In this document: positions 31,252 through 40,653 of the stretch, piece by piece | How the letters are laid out: each line of letters begins with the position of its first letter | How positions within the stretch are numbered: the first letter of the stretch is position 1 | Assembly (NCBI GenBank): GCA_017853315.1 | Contig: JAFMJW010000008.1 | Coordinates: forward strand, 1 to 40,653 | DNA length: 40,653 nt | From: Alphaproteobacteria bacterium | Lineage (GTDB): Bacteria; Desulfobacterota; Binatia; UBA12015 | Reading direction: 5' to 3' | Position numbers and translations under genes: made by a program | The notes under the pieces: model-generated | What the model was told of the DNA's origin: nothing | What the model saw: the letters and a program-made list of their open reading frames with translations, nothing else | Database searches by the model: none

Positions 31252-32259
31252 ATGCCGACGGACGGGGACGAAGCGCTCGCGGCGGACCTCGCGGCCCTGC
31301 GCTCGGGGATCGCCGTCGCGGCGGACCCGGCACGAACGCTGCTCGTCGCGACCGGGTCGGACCGGGCGTCGTTCCTCCAGGGCATGCTGAGCAACGAGGT
31401 CGCGAAACTCGTCCCGGGAGAGGGGCGCCGCGCGCTTCTCCTCGACGAGCAGGGCCGCGTGGTCGCCGAGATGGGCGTGATCGTGCGCGCGGACGCGATC
31501 CTCCTCGACGTCGCGCGCGACTCCGCGGGGAGGGTCCGCTCCGCGCTCGAGCGCTTCGTCGTCGCCGACGACGTCGAGTTCGGGGTCGGCTCCCGGGAGG
31601 CAGTCGTCCTGCGCGGACCGGGGGCCGCCGGCGCACTCGCGCGTGCGGCCGCGGCACCGGGCGCTTCGCCGGACGAGGCCGCGCTCGCCGGGCTCGCGCC
31701 GGGGAGCCACGTCGAGGTCGCGGCCGGTGCTGCCTCCGCGATCTCGGTGAGCGACGGGGCCGGTGGCTTCGTCGCCTGGGCCCCGGACGCGCCGGGTGCG
31801 GAGGCCCTGCGGGCGGCGCTCGTCGCCGCGGGTGCGCGCGCGGTTTCGCCGCTCGCGCTCGAGGCCGACCGGGTTGCCCGGGGGATTCCGCGCGAGGACG
31901 TCGACCTCGACGAGCGGACCCTCGCCCCGGAGGTGCCGGCCTTCGCGGACGCGATCTCCTACCGGAAGGGCTGCTACCTCGGGCAGGAGGTGGTCGAGAG
32001 GGTCGCGGCGCGCGGCAAGGTGAACTGGCTCGTGACCGGCCTGCGGGCGGGTCCCGGCGCGGATCTCCCGCCGGCGGGGGCGATCGTGCATCTCGAGGAC
32101 CGCGACGTCGGTCGGGTGTCGAGCGCCGTCCGCTTGCCCGGGAACGAGGGGATCGCCATGCTCGCGCGCATCCGGCGAGAGGCGGTCGAGTCGGGCGCGA
32201 CGCTGCGGGTCGAGGCCGGGGGCGGGCGGATCGATGCCGCGCCGATCGGGCGCGGGTGA
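31252..32259 (+). CDS. ygfZ: YgfZ/GcvT-domain folate-binding protein
   Basis: 335 residues. The family signature K-G-C-Y-x-G-Q-E is present as SYRKGCYLGQEVVERVAARG near residue 243. The N-terminal GcvT-like fold shows FLQGMLSNEVAKLVPGEGRR and LLLDEQGRVVAEMGVIV, and the C-terminal barrel has GAIVHLEDRDVGRVSS. In E. coli, YgfZ is a tetrahydrofolate-dependent factor needed for activity of some Fe-S enzymes such as MiaB; the conserved cysteine of the signature is essential. It is followed after 45 nt by a four-cysteine desulforedoxin-like protein, which fits an iron-sulfur role. The gene seems to be transcribed without a leader. Confidence 0.92.
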   Translation: MPTDGDEALAADLAALRSGIAVAADPARTLLVATGSDRASFLQGMLSNEVAKLVPGEGRRALLLDEQGRVVAEMGVIVRADAILLDVARDSAGRVRSALERFVVADDVEFGVGSREAVVLRGPGAAGALARAAAAPGASPDEAALAGLAPGSHVEVAAGAASAISVSDGAGGFVAWAPDAPGAEALRAALVAAGARAVSPLALEADRVARGIPREDVDLDERTLAPEVPAFADAISYRKGCYLGQEVVERVAARGKVNWLVTGLRAGPGADLPPAGAIVHLEDRDVGRVSSAVRLPGNEGIAMLARIRREAVESGATLRVEAGGGRIDAAPIGRG

Positions 32260-32304
32260 AGGAAGTCGCGGGCAGCGGCCCGCGGGAGCAGGAGCGGAGG
32301 GACG

Positions 32305-32448
32305 ATGAGCAACACCCTGGGCAAGCGTTACGTGTGCGAGGGCTGCGGCACCGAGGCGCTCTGCAACAAGGCCGGGGCGGGCAGCATCCAGTGCTGCGGC
32401 GCCGAGATGAAGCTGAAGGAAGCGAAGCCGCTCCCGTCGTCCGACTGA
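32305..32448 (+). CDS. Desulforedoxin-like four-cysteine mini-protein
   Basis: A 47-residue protein from ATG 32305 with a good Shine-Dalgarno (GGAGG). The sequence has RYVCEGCGTEALCNKAG near the start and SIQCCGAEMKLKEA after it. Cys11-x2-Cys14 and the adjacent pair Cys30-Cys31 match the Fe(Cys)4 site of desulforedoxin and the desulfoferrodoxin N-terminal domain; Cys20 is an extra cysteine. The expected function is one-electron transfer or iron/zinc binding. Free-standing desulforedoxins are typical of anaerobes, where they pair with superoxide reductase; no such gene is nearby. The position directly behind ygfZ suggests co-transcription and possibly a shared role in Fe-S enzyme upkeep. The terminal Lys/Pro/Ser tail is short and probably unstructured. 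Confidence 0.8.
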   Translation: MSNTLGKRYVCEGCGTEALCNKAGAGSIQCCGAEMKLKEAKPLPSSD

Positions 32449-32569
32449 CGAGGGCCGCGCGCGGTCGTCGCGATCCGCGAGCGTCGGCGGGGTCGCCGCC
32501 CGCGACGACTCGCTCGGCGCGCCCGGGAGAGGTCGGCACGCGCGGCGTTCGGCGCCGCGCGGGATCGCG

Positions 32570-34111
32570 ATGACGCGGATCGGCCCCGCCACCGTCGACC
32601 GCGACCTGGTCGGGCGGCCTCTCGAAACCGGGCCGGTCGGAATCCTCGCGTGGTCGGAGCCCGTCCGGGTGGCGATCCGGACGGGGCGCGTCGTCTCGGT
32701 CCAGCCGCTCGGCGGCCCGGTCGACGAGCGACCGCGGGAGGTCCCGGTCCTGGGCGACGCCGACGCGCTCCTTCTCCCGGGGCTCGCCGACAGCCACCTC
32801 CACCTGGTCGCGACCGCGGCCGTGCTCTCCGGCCGAGATCTCGCCGCGGACCACCCGCGCACGATCGAGGAACTCTTGGCGCGGCTCGCCGCCCTCGCCG
32901 CGCGACTCCCGCCCGGCGCCTGGCTGCGCGTCTCGGGCTTCGAGGAGTCGCGCCTGCGCGAGGGGCGCTTTCCGACGACCGCCGAACTCGACCGCTCCGT
33001 GGGCGACGTCCCGCTGCGGCTTCGCCACGCCACGCGGCACGCGTCGCTGCTCGGGTCGGCGGGCCGGCGGCGGCTCGCGGCGCTCCTCGGCGAGTCGCCC
33101 GCGCACGGAGATCGGGCGCGGGGAGCGGGGCCGGGGGAAGACGCCGTCGTCCTCGGGCGCGAGGCCGAGATCACGGTCGCGCTCGGCCCGCACGACGAGT
33201 CGGCGCTGCGCGAGGGGATGCGCTCGGCGAGCGCGCTGCTCGCCTCGCGCGGCGTGACGACGATCGACGAGGTGACGGGAAGCAACGAGCCCGCGCGCGT
33301 CGCGCTGCTCGCGTCGGCCGTCGCGCGCGGCGACGTCGGCCAGCGCGTGCGGGTGTTCGTGCCCGACGCCGACCTCGCGCCCGCGGCGGCTGAAGCCGCC
33401 GGCGGGTGGGTCGAGATCGCGGGCGTGAAGCTCTTCGCGCACCACGAGGACGAGGCGGCCGCGCCCGGGTTCGCCGCGGCGGTCGCGCGTGCGAGGCACG
33501 CGGGCTGGCCGGTCGCGGTGCACGCGGTCGAGCCGGACGTGGTCGCGCGCGTGCTCGCGGTGCTTCGAGCGGCGCCGGTGCGCGCGGATGCGGGCGACCC
33601 GATGCGTCGGGCCGCTCCCGACCGGGTCGAGCACGCGTCCTTGTGCCCGCCCGAACTCGCGCGCGAGATTGCCGCGGCCGGGGTCGCGGTGGTCACGCAG
33701 CCCGGATTCCTCCGCGCGCGAGGCGAGAAGTACCTGCGGGAGGTGGAGGCCCCCCTGCGCGACTGGCTCTATCCGCTGCGGACGCTCGCATCCGCGGGCG
33801 TGACCGTCGCCGGGGGGAGCGACTCGCCGATCGGCCCGCTCGATCCGGCAGTGGCGATCGCGGCGGCGTTCGACCGACGGTCGGCCTCCGGCGAGCCCAT
33901 CGCCCCCGGGGAGTCGATCCCCCCCGGTCGTGCCCTCGAAATGCACGGAATCCGAGCCCGGGGAGTCCGTGGCGAGGGCGCGGCGGGGAGGCCGTGGCTC
34001 GCCTCGGGGGACGACGGCGATCTCGTCGTCCTGTCCGGGCCGTCGTCCGCGTGGCTTCGGCCGTCGGGCGGGGGCAGCGAGCCTCGCGGGGGCCTTGGAA
34101 ACCCTGATTGA
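32570..34111 (+). CDS. Amidohydrolase family protein (YtcJ/Amidohydro_3-like)
   Basis: 513 residues. Metal-binding motifs appear in the expected order: LLLPGLADSHLHL (His76, His78), AGVKLFAHHED (Lys287, the position often carbamylated or bridging), VAVHAVEPD (His318), DRVEHASLCPP (His355) and VAGGSDSPIGPLDP (Asp418). The last also provides the typical C-terminal GSD-P motif of YtcJ-type enzymes, and the protein ends with the small beta-sandwich GDDGDLVVLSGP. The usual DGSLG after the lysine is replaced by HHEDE, a departure near the active site. It should hydrolyse an amide, imine or cyclic C-N bond; the substrate is unknown. The 121-bp gap after the mini-protein shows no promoter. Its stop codon lies inside the -35 box of the next gene. 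Confidence 0.82.
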   Translation: MTRIGPATVDRDLVGRPLETGPVGILAWSEPVRVAIRTGRVVSVQPLGGPVDERPREVPVLGDADALLLPGLADSHLHLVATAAVLSGRDLAADHPRTIEELLARLAALAARLPPGAWLRVSGFEESRLREGRFPTTAELDRSVGDVPLRLRHATRHASLLGSAGRRRLAALLGESPAHGDRARGAGPGEDAVVLGREAEITVALGPHDESALREGMRSASALLASRGVTTIDEVTGSNEPARVALLASAVARGDVGQRVRVFVPDADLAPAAAEAAGGWVEIAGVKLFAHHEDEAAAPGFAAAVARARHAGWPVAVHAVEPDVVARVLAVLRAAPVRADAGDPMRRAAPDRVEHASLCPPELAREIAAAGVAVVTQPGFLRARGEKYLREVEAPLRDWLYPLRTLASAGVTVAGGSDSPIGPLDPAVAIAAAFDRRSASGEPIAPGESIPPGRALEMHGIRARGVRGEGAAGRPWLASGDDGDLVVLSGPSSAWLRPSGGGSEPRGGLGNPD

Positions 34112-34137
34112 CAGGTGGGTCAGTGCCGCGCCAGAAC
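34108..34137 (+). promoter_or_regulatory. Promoter of the disintegrin/FG-GAP protein gene
   Basis: Exact TTGACA (34108-34113), overlapping the upstream stop TGA at 34109-34111, then 18 nt and CAGAAC (34132-34137). Start near 34144 gives a leader of about 73 nt with a GAGGAG ribosome site. Confidence 0.5.
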
Positions 34138-34216
34138 GGTCGTCGATCCGGGCTCGAGGGATGCCTGACCGGCGCGGACCGCCCTGCGGACCGTGCTCGA
34201 TCGCGAGGAGACAGCG

Positions 34217-37876
<3,660 letters not shown>

Positions 37877-37889
37877 TCCGGGCGACCGG

Positions 37890-37913
37890 GGCCCGGGCCG
37901 ATGCGCCCGGGCC
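37890..37913 (+). repeat. Perfect 9-bp stem-loop directly after the repeat-protein gene
   Basis: GGCCCGGGC (37890-37898) and GCCCGGGCC (37905-37913) with a 6-nt loop, 14 nt past the stop. It is the first of two consecutive hairpins and may stabilise the mRNA end or assist the terminator that follows. Confidence 0.5.
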
Positions 37914-37925
37914 TCGCGGAGAGGA

Positions 37926-37960
37926 GGGGGCTTCCGGCGCGTTGCCGGGAGCCCCCTTCG
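37926..37960 (+). terminator. Terminator of the repeat-protein gene
   Basis: GGGGGCTTCCGG (37926-37937) pairs with CCGGGAGCCCCC (37945-37956) with one T-G wobble and a 7-nt loop, followed by TTCGCATTC. Stem composition and position fit an intrinsic terminator with a weak T-run. Confidence 0.6.
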
Positions 37961-38005
37961 CATTCGGGATGCGTTCCGTCCCGCCGCGACGCGCGACTCG
38001 CGCAC

Positions 38006-38036
38006 TTGCGCCGGGGTTCCCTGCGGCGTCTAGTTC
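38006..38036 (+). promoter_or_regulatory. Promoter of the enoyl-CoA hydratase gene
   Basis: TTGCGC (38006-38011), 19 nt, TAGTTC (38031-38036), with CTAG at 38030-38033. The -10 ends 4 nt before GTG 38041 and no Shine-Dalgarno is seen, so a leaderless or near-leaderless transcript is expected. Confidence 0.45.
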
Positions 38037-38040
38037 GCGC

Positions 38041-38760
38041 GTGTCGTCCCCGGTCCTGCTCGAAAGGCGTGGCGCGGTGCTCACCGCCACGCTCGACCGC
38101 CCGCGGCGGCTGAACGCCTTCGACACGGCGATGCGCGACGCGCTCTTCGAGGCGCTCGAACTCGCGACCGGAGACCCCTCGGTCGCGGTCTTCGTCGTCC
38201 GGGGAAACGGACGGGCCTTCTCGAGCGGCGGCGACCTCGCCGAGTTCGGGACGGCTCCTTCCCCGGTTCGCGCGCGCGAGGTGCGGCGCGTCCGCGACCT
38301 CTGGGGCACCTGGTCTCGCCTGCCGTGCGTCTCGATCGCGGCGGTCCATGGGATCGCCGCGGGCGGGGGCTTCGAGATGGCGCTCCTGTGCGACCTCGTC
38401 GTGTGCGCGGACGACGCGCGGTTCTGGCTTCCCGAGACGGCGCTCGGGCTCCTGCCCGGGGTCGGCGGGACCCAGACGCTGCCGCGCGCGGTGGGCCCCG
38501 GGCGCGCCGCCGGCGTGCTGCTCGCGGGCGACGAGATCGACGCGGCGGGTGCGCTCCGGCTCGGGATCGCGACCGAGGTCGTGCCGGCGCGCGGGCTGCG
38601 CCGGCGGGTCGCGCGACTCGCCGACGAGATCGCGTCGCGGCCCCGGGACGCGGTGCGCGCGGCGAAGGCCGCGGTCGCGCGCGGGCTCGACCTGCCGCTC
38701 CGCCGGGCGCTCGGGCTTGAGCGGCGGCTGGCCCTCGGGCTAGGACGCAGGCAGCCATGA
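38041..38760 (+). CDS. Enoyl-CoA hydratase/isomerase family protein
   Basis: 239 residues from GTG 38041. Crotonase motifs: VLTATLDRPRRLNAFDTAM, the oxyanion segment GNGRAFSSGGDLAEF, GIAAGGGFEMALLCDLVV with Glu112, and LPETALGLLPGVGGTQTLPR with Glu132. Both glutamates of a true hydratase are therefore present. The C-terminus is short, so it may form the trimer differently from the 260-residue members. It should add water across trans-2-enoyl-CoA in beta-oxidation. Its last codons overlap the start of the acyl-CoA ligase (ATGA) and contain a candidate promoter for that gene built from rare CTT and CTA leucine codons. Confidence 0.88.
   Translation: MSSPVLLERRGAVLTATLDRPRRLNAFDTAMRDALFEALELATGDPSVAVFVVRGNGRAFSSGGDLAEFGTAPSPVRAREVRRVRDLWGTWSRLPCVSIAAVHGIAAGGGFEMALLCDLVVCADDARFWLPETALGLLPGVGGTQTLPRAVGPGRAAGVLLAGDEIDAAGALRLGIATEVVPARGLRRRVARLADEIASRPRDAVRAAKAAVARGLDLPLRRALGLERRLALGLGRRQP
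38717..38746 (+). promoter_or_regulatory. Internal promoter for the acyl-CoA ligase
   Basis: TTGAGC (38717-38722), 18 nt, TAGGAC (38741-38746), lying inside the end of the hydratase gene and ending 10 nt before ATG 38757. CTAG is at 38740-38743. It is one of the best-formed examples of the recurrent promoter in this window. Confidence 0.5.
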
Positions 38761-40304
38761 ATACCGCGAATTTCCTCTCCATCCCGGCGTCGATGTTCCC
38801 CGACCAGGAGATCCTGGTCTCGGGCCCCGCGCGCTTCACCTACGGCCAGATGCAGGAGCGCGTGCGCCGGCTCGCGAACGCGCTGCGCGCTCGCGGCGTC
38901 GGGCGCGGGTCGAGCGTCGCCGTGCTCGCGACCAACTCGAACCACTACCTCGAGTGCTATTATGCGACCGCTTCGGCCGGGGCGACGTTCGTCCCGCTCA
39001 ACTATCGCGCGAAGACGAACGAGCTCGCCTACATGATCGGACGCGCGGAGCCGCGGGTGCTGTTCTTCGCGGAGCGCTACCGGGAGCTCCTCGACCGGCT
39101 CTCGCCGGAGCTGCCGAAGGACATGGAGCGGATCGGCTTCGAGGCCGGGTCGCCCTCGATCGAGGACCTGGTCGCCGCGGGCAGCCCCGAGGGCGAGGAC
39201 GCCGAGGTCGAGGAGGGCGACACCTCGGTCCTCATGTACACGAGCGGCACGACCTCCCTGCCGAAGGGCGTCATGCTCACCTTCGGGCACTTCACGACCT
39301 ACGTCGTCGGGACCGTGGAGATGGCCGACGGCGAGCCGCGCGGCGTTCAACTCCTGTGCGTGCCGCTCTACCACATCGCCGGTGCGACCAACATCATGAC
39401 GTCGGTGTGGGCGGGCCGGAAACTCGTGCTCCTGCCGCAGTTCGAGGCGGGCGAGTGGATCGACGCGGTCGCGCGCGAGGGCGTGACGCACGCCTTCGTC
39501 GTGCCGACGATGCTGAAGCAGATCCTCGACCACCCCTCGTTCTCGCGCGAGAAGATGGCGAGCCTCCAGAACGTGTCCTACGGCGGCGCGCCGATGCCCT
39601 TCCCGGTGATCCGGCGGGCGCTCGAAGCGTTCCCCGCGAGTTGCGGCTTCGTGAACGCCTTCGGCCAGACCGAGACGACCTCGACGCTCACCGTGCTGGG
39701 GCCCGAGGACCACCGCCTCTCGGGCGATCCCGCGGCCGACGAGGCCGTCCTGCGCCGCCTCCACTCGATCGGGCGTCCGCTGCCCGACGTCGAGGTCGAG
39801 GTCCGCGACGACGCCGGCCGGTCGCTTCCGCCCGGCGAAGTCGGCGAGATCATGGTCCGGACGGCGCGTATCATGAAGGGCTACGCCGGCTCGGTCGAGG
39901 GCGGGGCGCAGCTCGAGCCCGACGGCTTCCTGCACACCCGCGACCTGGGCTACCTCGACGAGGACGGCTACGTCTTCCTGGTCGGCCGCAAGGACGACAT
40001 GATCATCCGCGGAGGCGAGAACATCGCGCCGGCCGAGGTCGAGGCGACGATCCAGTCGCATCCCGCGGTCGACGAGGTCGCGGTCTTCGGCCTGCCGAGC
40101 GTCGAGTGGGGGCAGGTGGTCGCCGCCGCGGTCGTGCTGCGCCCGGGTGTCGGCGCGACCGCCGACGAGATCGTCGAGCACTGCCGGACCCGGCTGTCGT
40201 CGTTCAAGAAGCCCGAGGTCGTCCGCATCGTGCCGGAGCTGCCGCGCAACCCGCTCGGCAAGATCCTGCGCAAGGACCTTCGCGACTCCTTCGCGGGCGG
40301 CTGA
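38757..40304 (+). CDS. AMP-dependent acyl-CoA synthetase (fatty acid-CoA ligase family)
   Basis: 515 residues, start overlapping the hydratase stop. The ANL-superfamily motifs are complete: LMYTSGTTSLPKGVMLTFGH (P-loop), NAFGQTETTSTL, LHTRDLGYLDEDGYVFLVGR, KDDMIIRGGENIAPAEVEAT (hinge), and PLGKILRKDLRD with catalytic Lys502. The enzyme adenylates a carboxylic acid and transfers it to CoA. The order hydratase-ligase-crotonase indicates a small acyl-CoA degradation unit. Chain length and substrate class (fatty, aromatic or alicyclic acid) cannot be decided from these motifs. Confidence 0.93.
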   Translation: MNTANFLSIPASMFPDQEILVSGPARFTYGQMQERVRRLANALRARGVGRGSSVAVLATNSNHYLECYYATASAGATFVPLNYRAKTNELAYMIGRAEPRVLFFAERYRELLDRLSPELPKDMERIGFEAGSPSIEDLVAAGSPEGEDAEVEEGDTSVLMYTSGTTSLPKGVMLTFGHFTTYVVGTVEMADGEPRGVQLLCVPLYHIAGATNIMTSVWAGRKLVLLPQFEAGEWIDAVAREGVTHAFVVPTMLKQILDHPSFSREKMASLQNVSYGGAPMPFPVIRRALEAFPASCGFVNAFGQTETTSTLTVLGPEDHRLSGDPAADEAVLRRLHSIGRPLPDVEVEVRDDAGRSLPPGEVGEIMVRTARIMKGYAGSVEGGAQLEPDGFLHTRDLGYLDEDGYVFLVGRKDDMIIRGGENIAPAEVEATIQSHPAVDEVAVFGLPSVEWGQVVAAAVVLRPGVGATADEIVEHCRTRLSSFKKPEVVRIVPELPRNPLGKILRKDLRDSFAGG

Positions 40305-40307
40305 AGC

Positions 40308-40653
40308 GTGAAGCCCGGCGGGACCCAGCGCCGAGCCTCGAGCGCCCGCGTCGCGACCGCGCGGGTCGGGGCGGCCGTCGGCGGAGGCCGGCGCGTCGCG
40401 GGGAAGGGCGGCCGGGCCACCTCGAAGACCCGGGGGGCGCGCGAGGATGCGGGCGACGCTCCGATCACGCGCGCGCGGGAAGGCGACGTCGTGCGCCTCG
40501 TGCTGGGGCCGGCGGGCGGGACGCCGAGGCTCGGTCCGCGCGCCCACGCCTCGCTGCGCGAAGCGGCATGGGAGATCGACCACGACGACTCGGTGCGTGC
40601 GGTCCTGGTCGAGTCGGCGGGACGCGACTTCTGCGCCGGTGACGGCGCGGGGG
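40308..40653 (+). CDS. Crotonase-family protein, N-terminal part (3' truncated by window edge)
   Basis: A frame opening at GTG 40308, three nt after the ligase stop, runs off the window. The first 55 or so residues are Arg/Ala/Gly-rich and unlike the family (TQRRASSARVATARVGAAVG). A recognisable crotonase start follows: ITRAREGDVVRLVLG and then DDSVRAVLVESAGRDFCAGD, the strand and oxyanion region of enoyl-CoA hydratases. The real start could be a GTG nearer the domain, which would leave a non-coding gap of up to about 170 bp. It continues the acyl-CoA unit with the ligase. Confidence 0.6.
   Translation, partial: MKPGGTQRRASSARVATARVGAAVGGGRRVAGKGGRATSKTRGAREDAGDAPITRAREGDVVRLVLGPAGGTPRLGPRAHASLREAAWEIDHDDSVRAVLVESAGRDFCAGDGAG

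Overview
The window is about 40.7 kb of very GC-rich bacterial chromosome, densely packed, with third positions almost always G or C. The gene content points to a free-living, Gram-negative, deltaproteobacterium-like lineage (Myxococcota, Desulfobacterota or Binatota in broad terms). The clues are a two-domain GlnE, a dprA-topA...trmFO-glnE housekeeping run, an SH3-and-anchor protein, O-antigen-type polysaccharide genes, many acyl-CoA catabolism genes, and a large secreted protein with disintegrin-like and FG-GAP repeats. The phylum is inference from gene content. No rRNA, tRNA, CRISPR array, insertion sequence, prophage or origin was recognised.

Layout. 1-3829 (+): the 3' end of a MaoC-like dehydratase, then a 1008-residue fusion of a flippase-like membrane domain with an alkaline-phosphatase-superfamily (sulfatase-like) domain. 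3888-12115 (-): a long leftward run, read from its upstream end as gamma-glutamyltransferase, two family-2 glycosyltransferases, an O-antigen ligase/polymerase-like membrane protein, a short-chain dehydrogenase, a ferritin-like diiron protein, a YajD-type HNH protein and an alpha-methylacyl-CoA racemase-like CoA-transferase. 12203-13357 (+): an N-acetylglutamate-synthase-like protein, facing an SCP2 sterol-carrier protein (13442-13783, -) across a strong shared terminator. 14104-15905 (+): polysaccharide pyruvyl transferase and SAM methyltransferase, translationally coupled. 16038-19793 (+): dprA and topA. 19807-22943: an SH3/anchor protein (-), a secreted trypsin-like protease (+) and a zinc alcohol dehydrogenase (-). 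23311-30308 (+): trmFO, glnE, ilvE, a double thioredoxin-fold (GST-N) protein and a class I aldolase. 30424-31206 (-): a BadI/MenB-like crotonase. 31252-34111 (+): ygfZ, a 47-residue desulforedoxin-like protein and an amidohydrolase. 34217-37876 (+): the repeat-rich secreted protein. 38041-40653 (+): enoyl-CoA hydratase, acyl-CoA ligase and the start of another crotonase.

Three themes tie genes together. The first is acyl-CoA metabolism of fatty, branched or alicyclic acids: MaoC, racemase, SCP2, crotonases, acyl-CoA ligase, and perhaps the dehydrogenases. The second is cell-surface assembly: the flippase/sulfatase fusion, glycosyltransferases, O-antigen ligase-like protein, pyruvyl transferase, SH3 anchor protein and the giant repeat protein. 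The third is housekeeping: DNA uptake and topology, tRNA methylation, nitrogen control and Fe-S maintenance.

The most informative non-coding signal is a recurrent promoter, roughly TTGnnn - 17 to 19 nt - TAGrrn. CTAG is very scarce in the window, and most copies lie immediately upstream of start codons, several at a distance that predicts leaderless mRNAs. The most unusual protein is the flippase/sulfatase fusion, which has threonine where sulfatases carry the formylglycine cysteine or serine. Coordinates, motifs and residue numbers were read by hand; family names rest on recalled motifs, not database searches.
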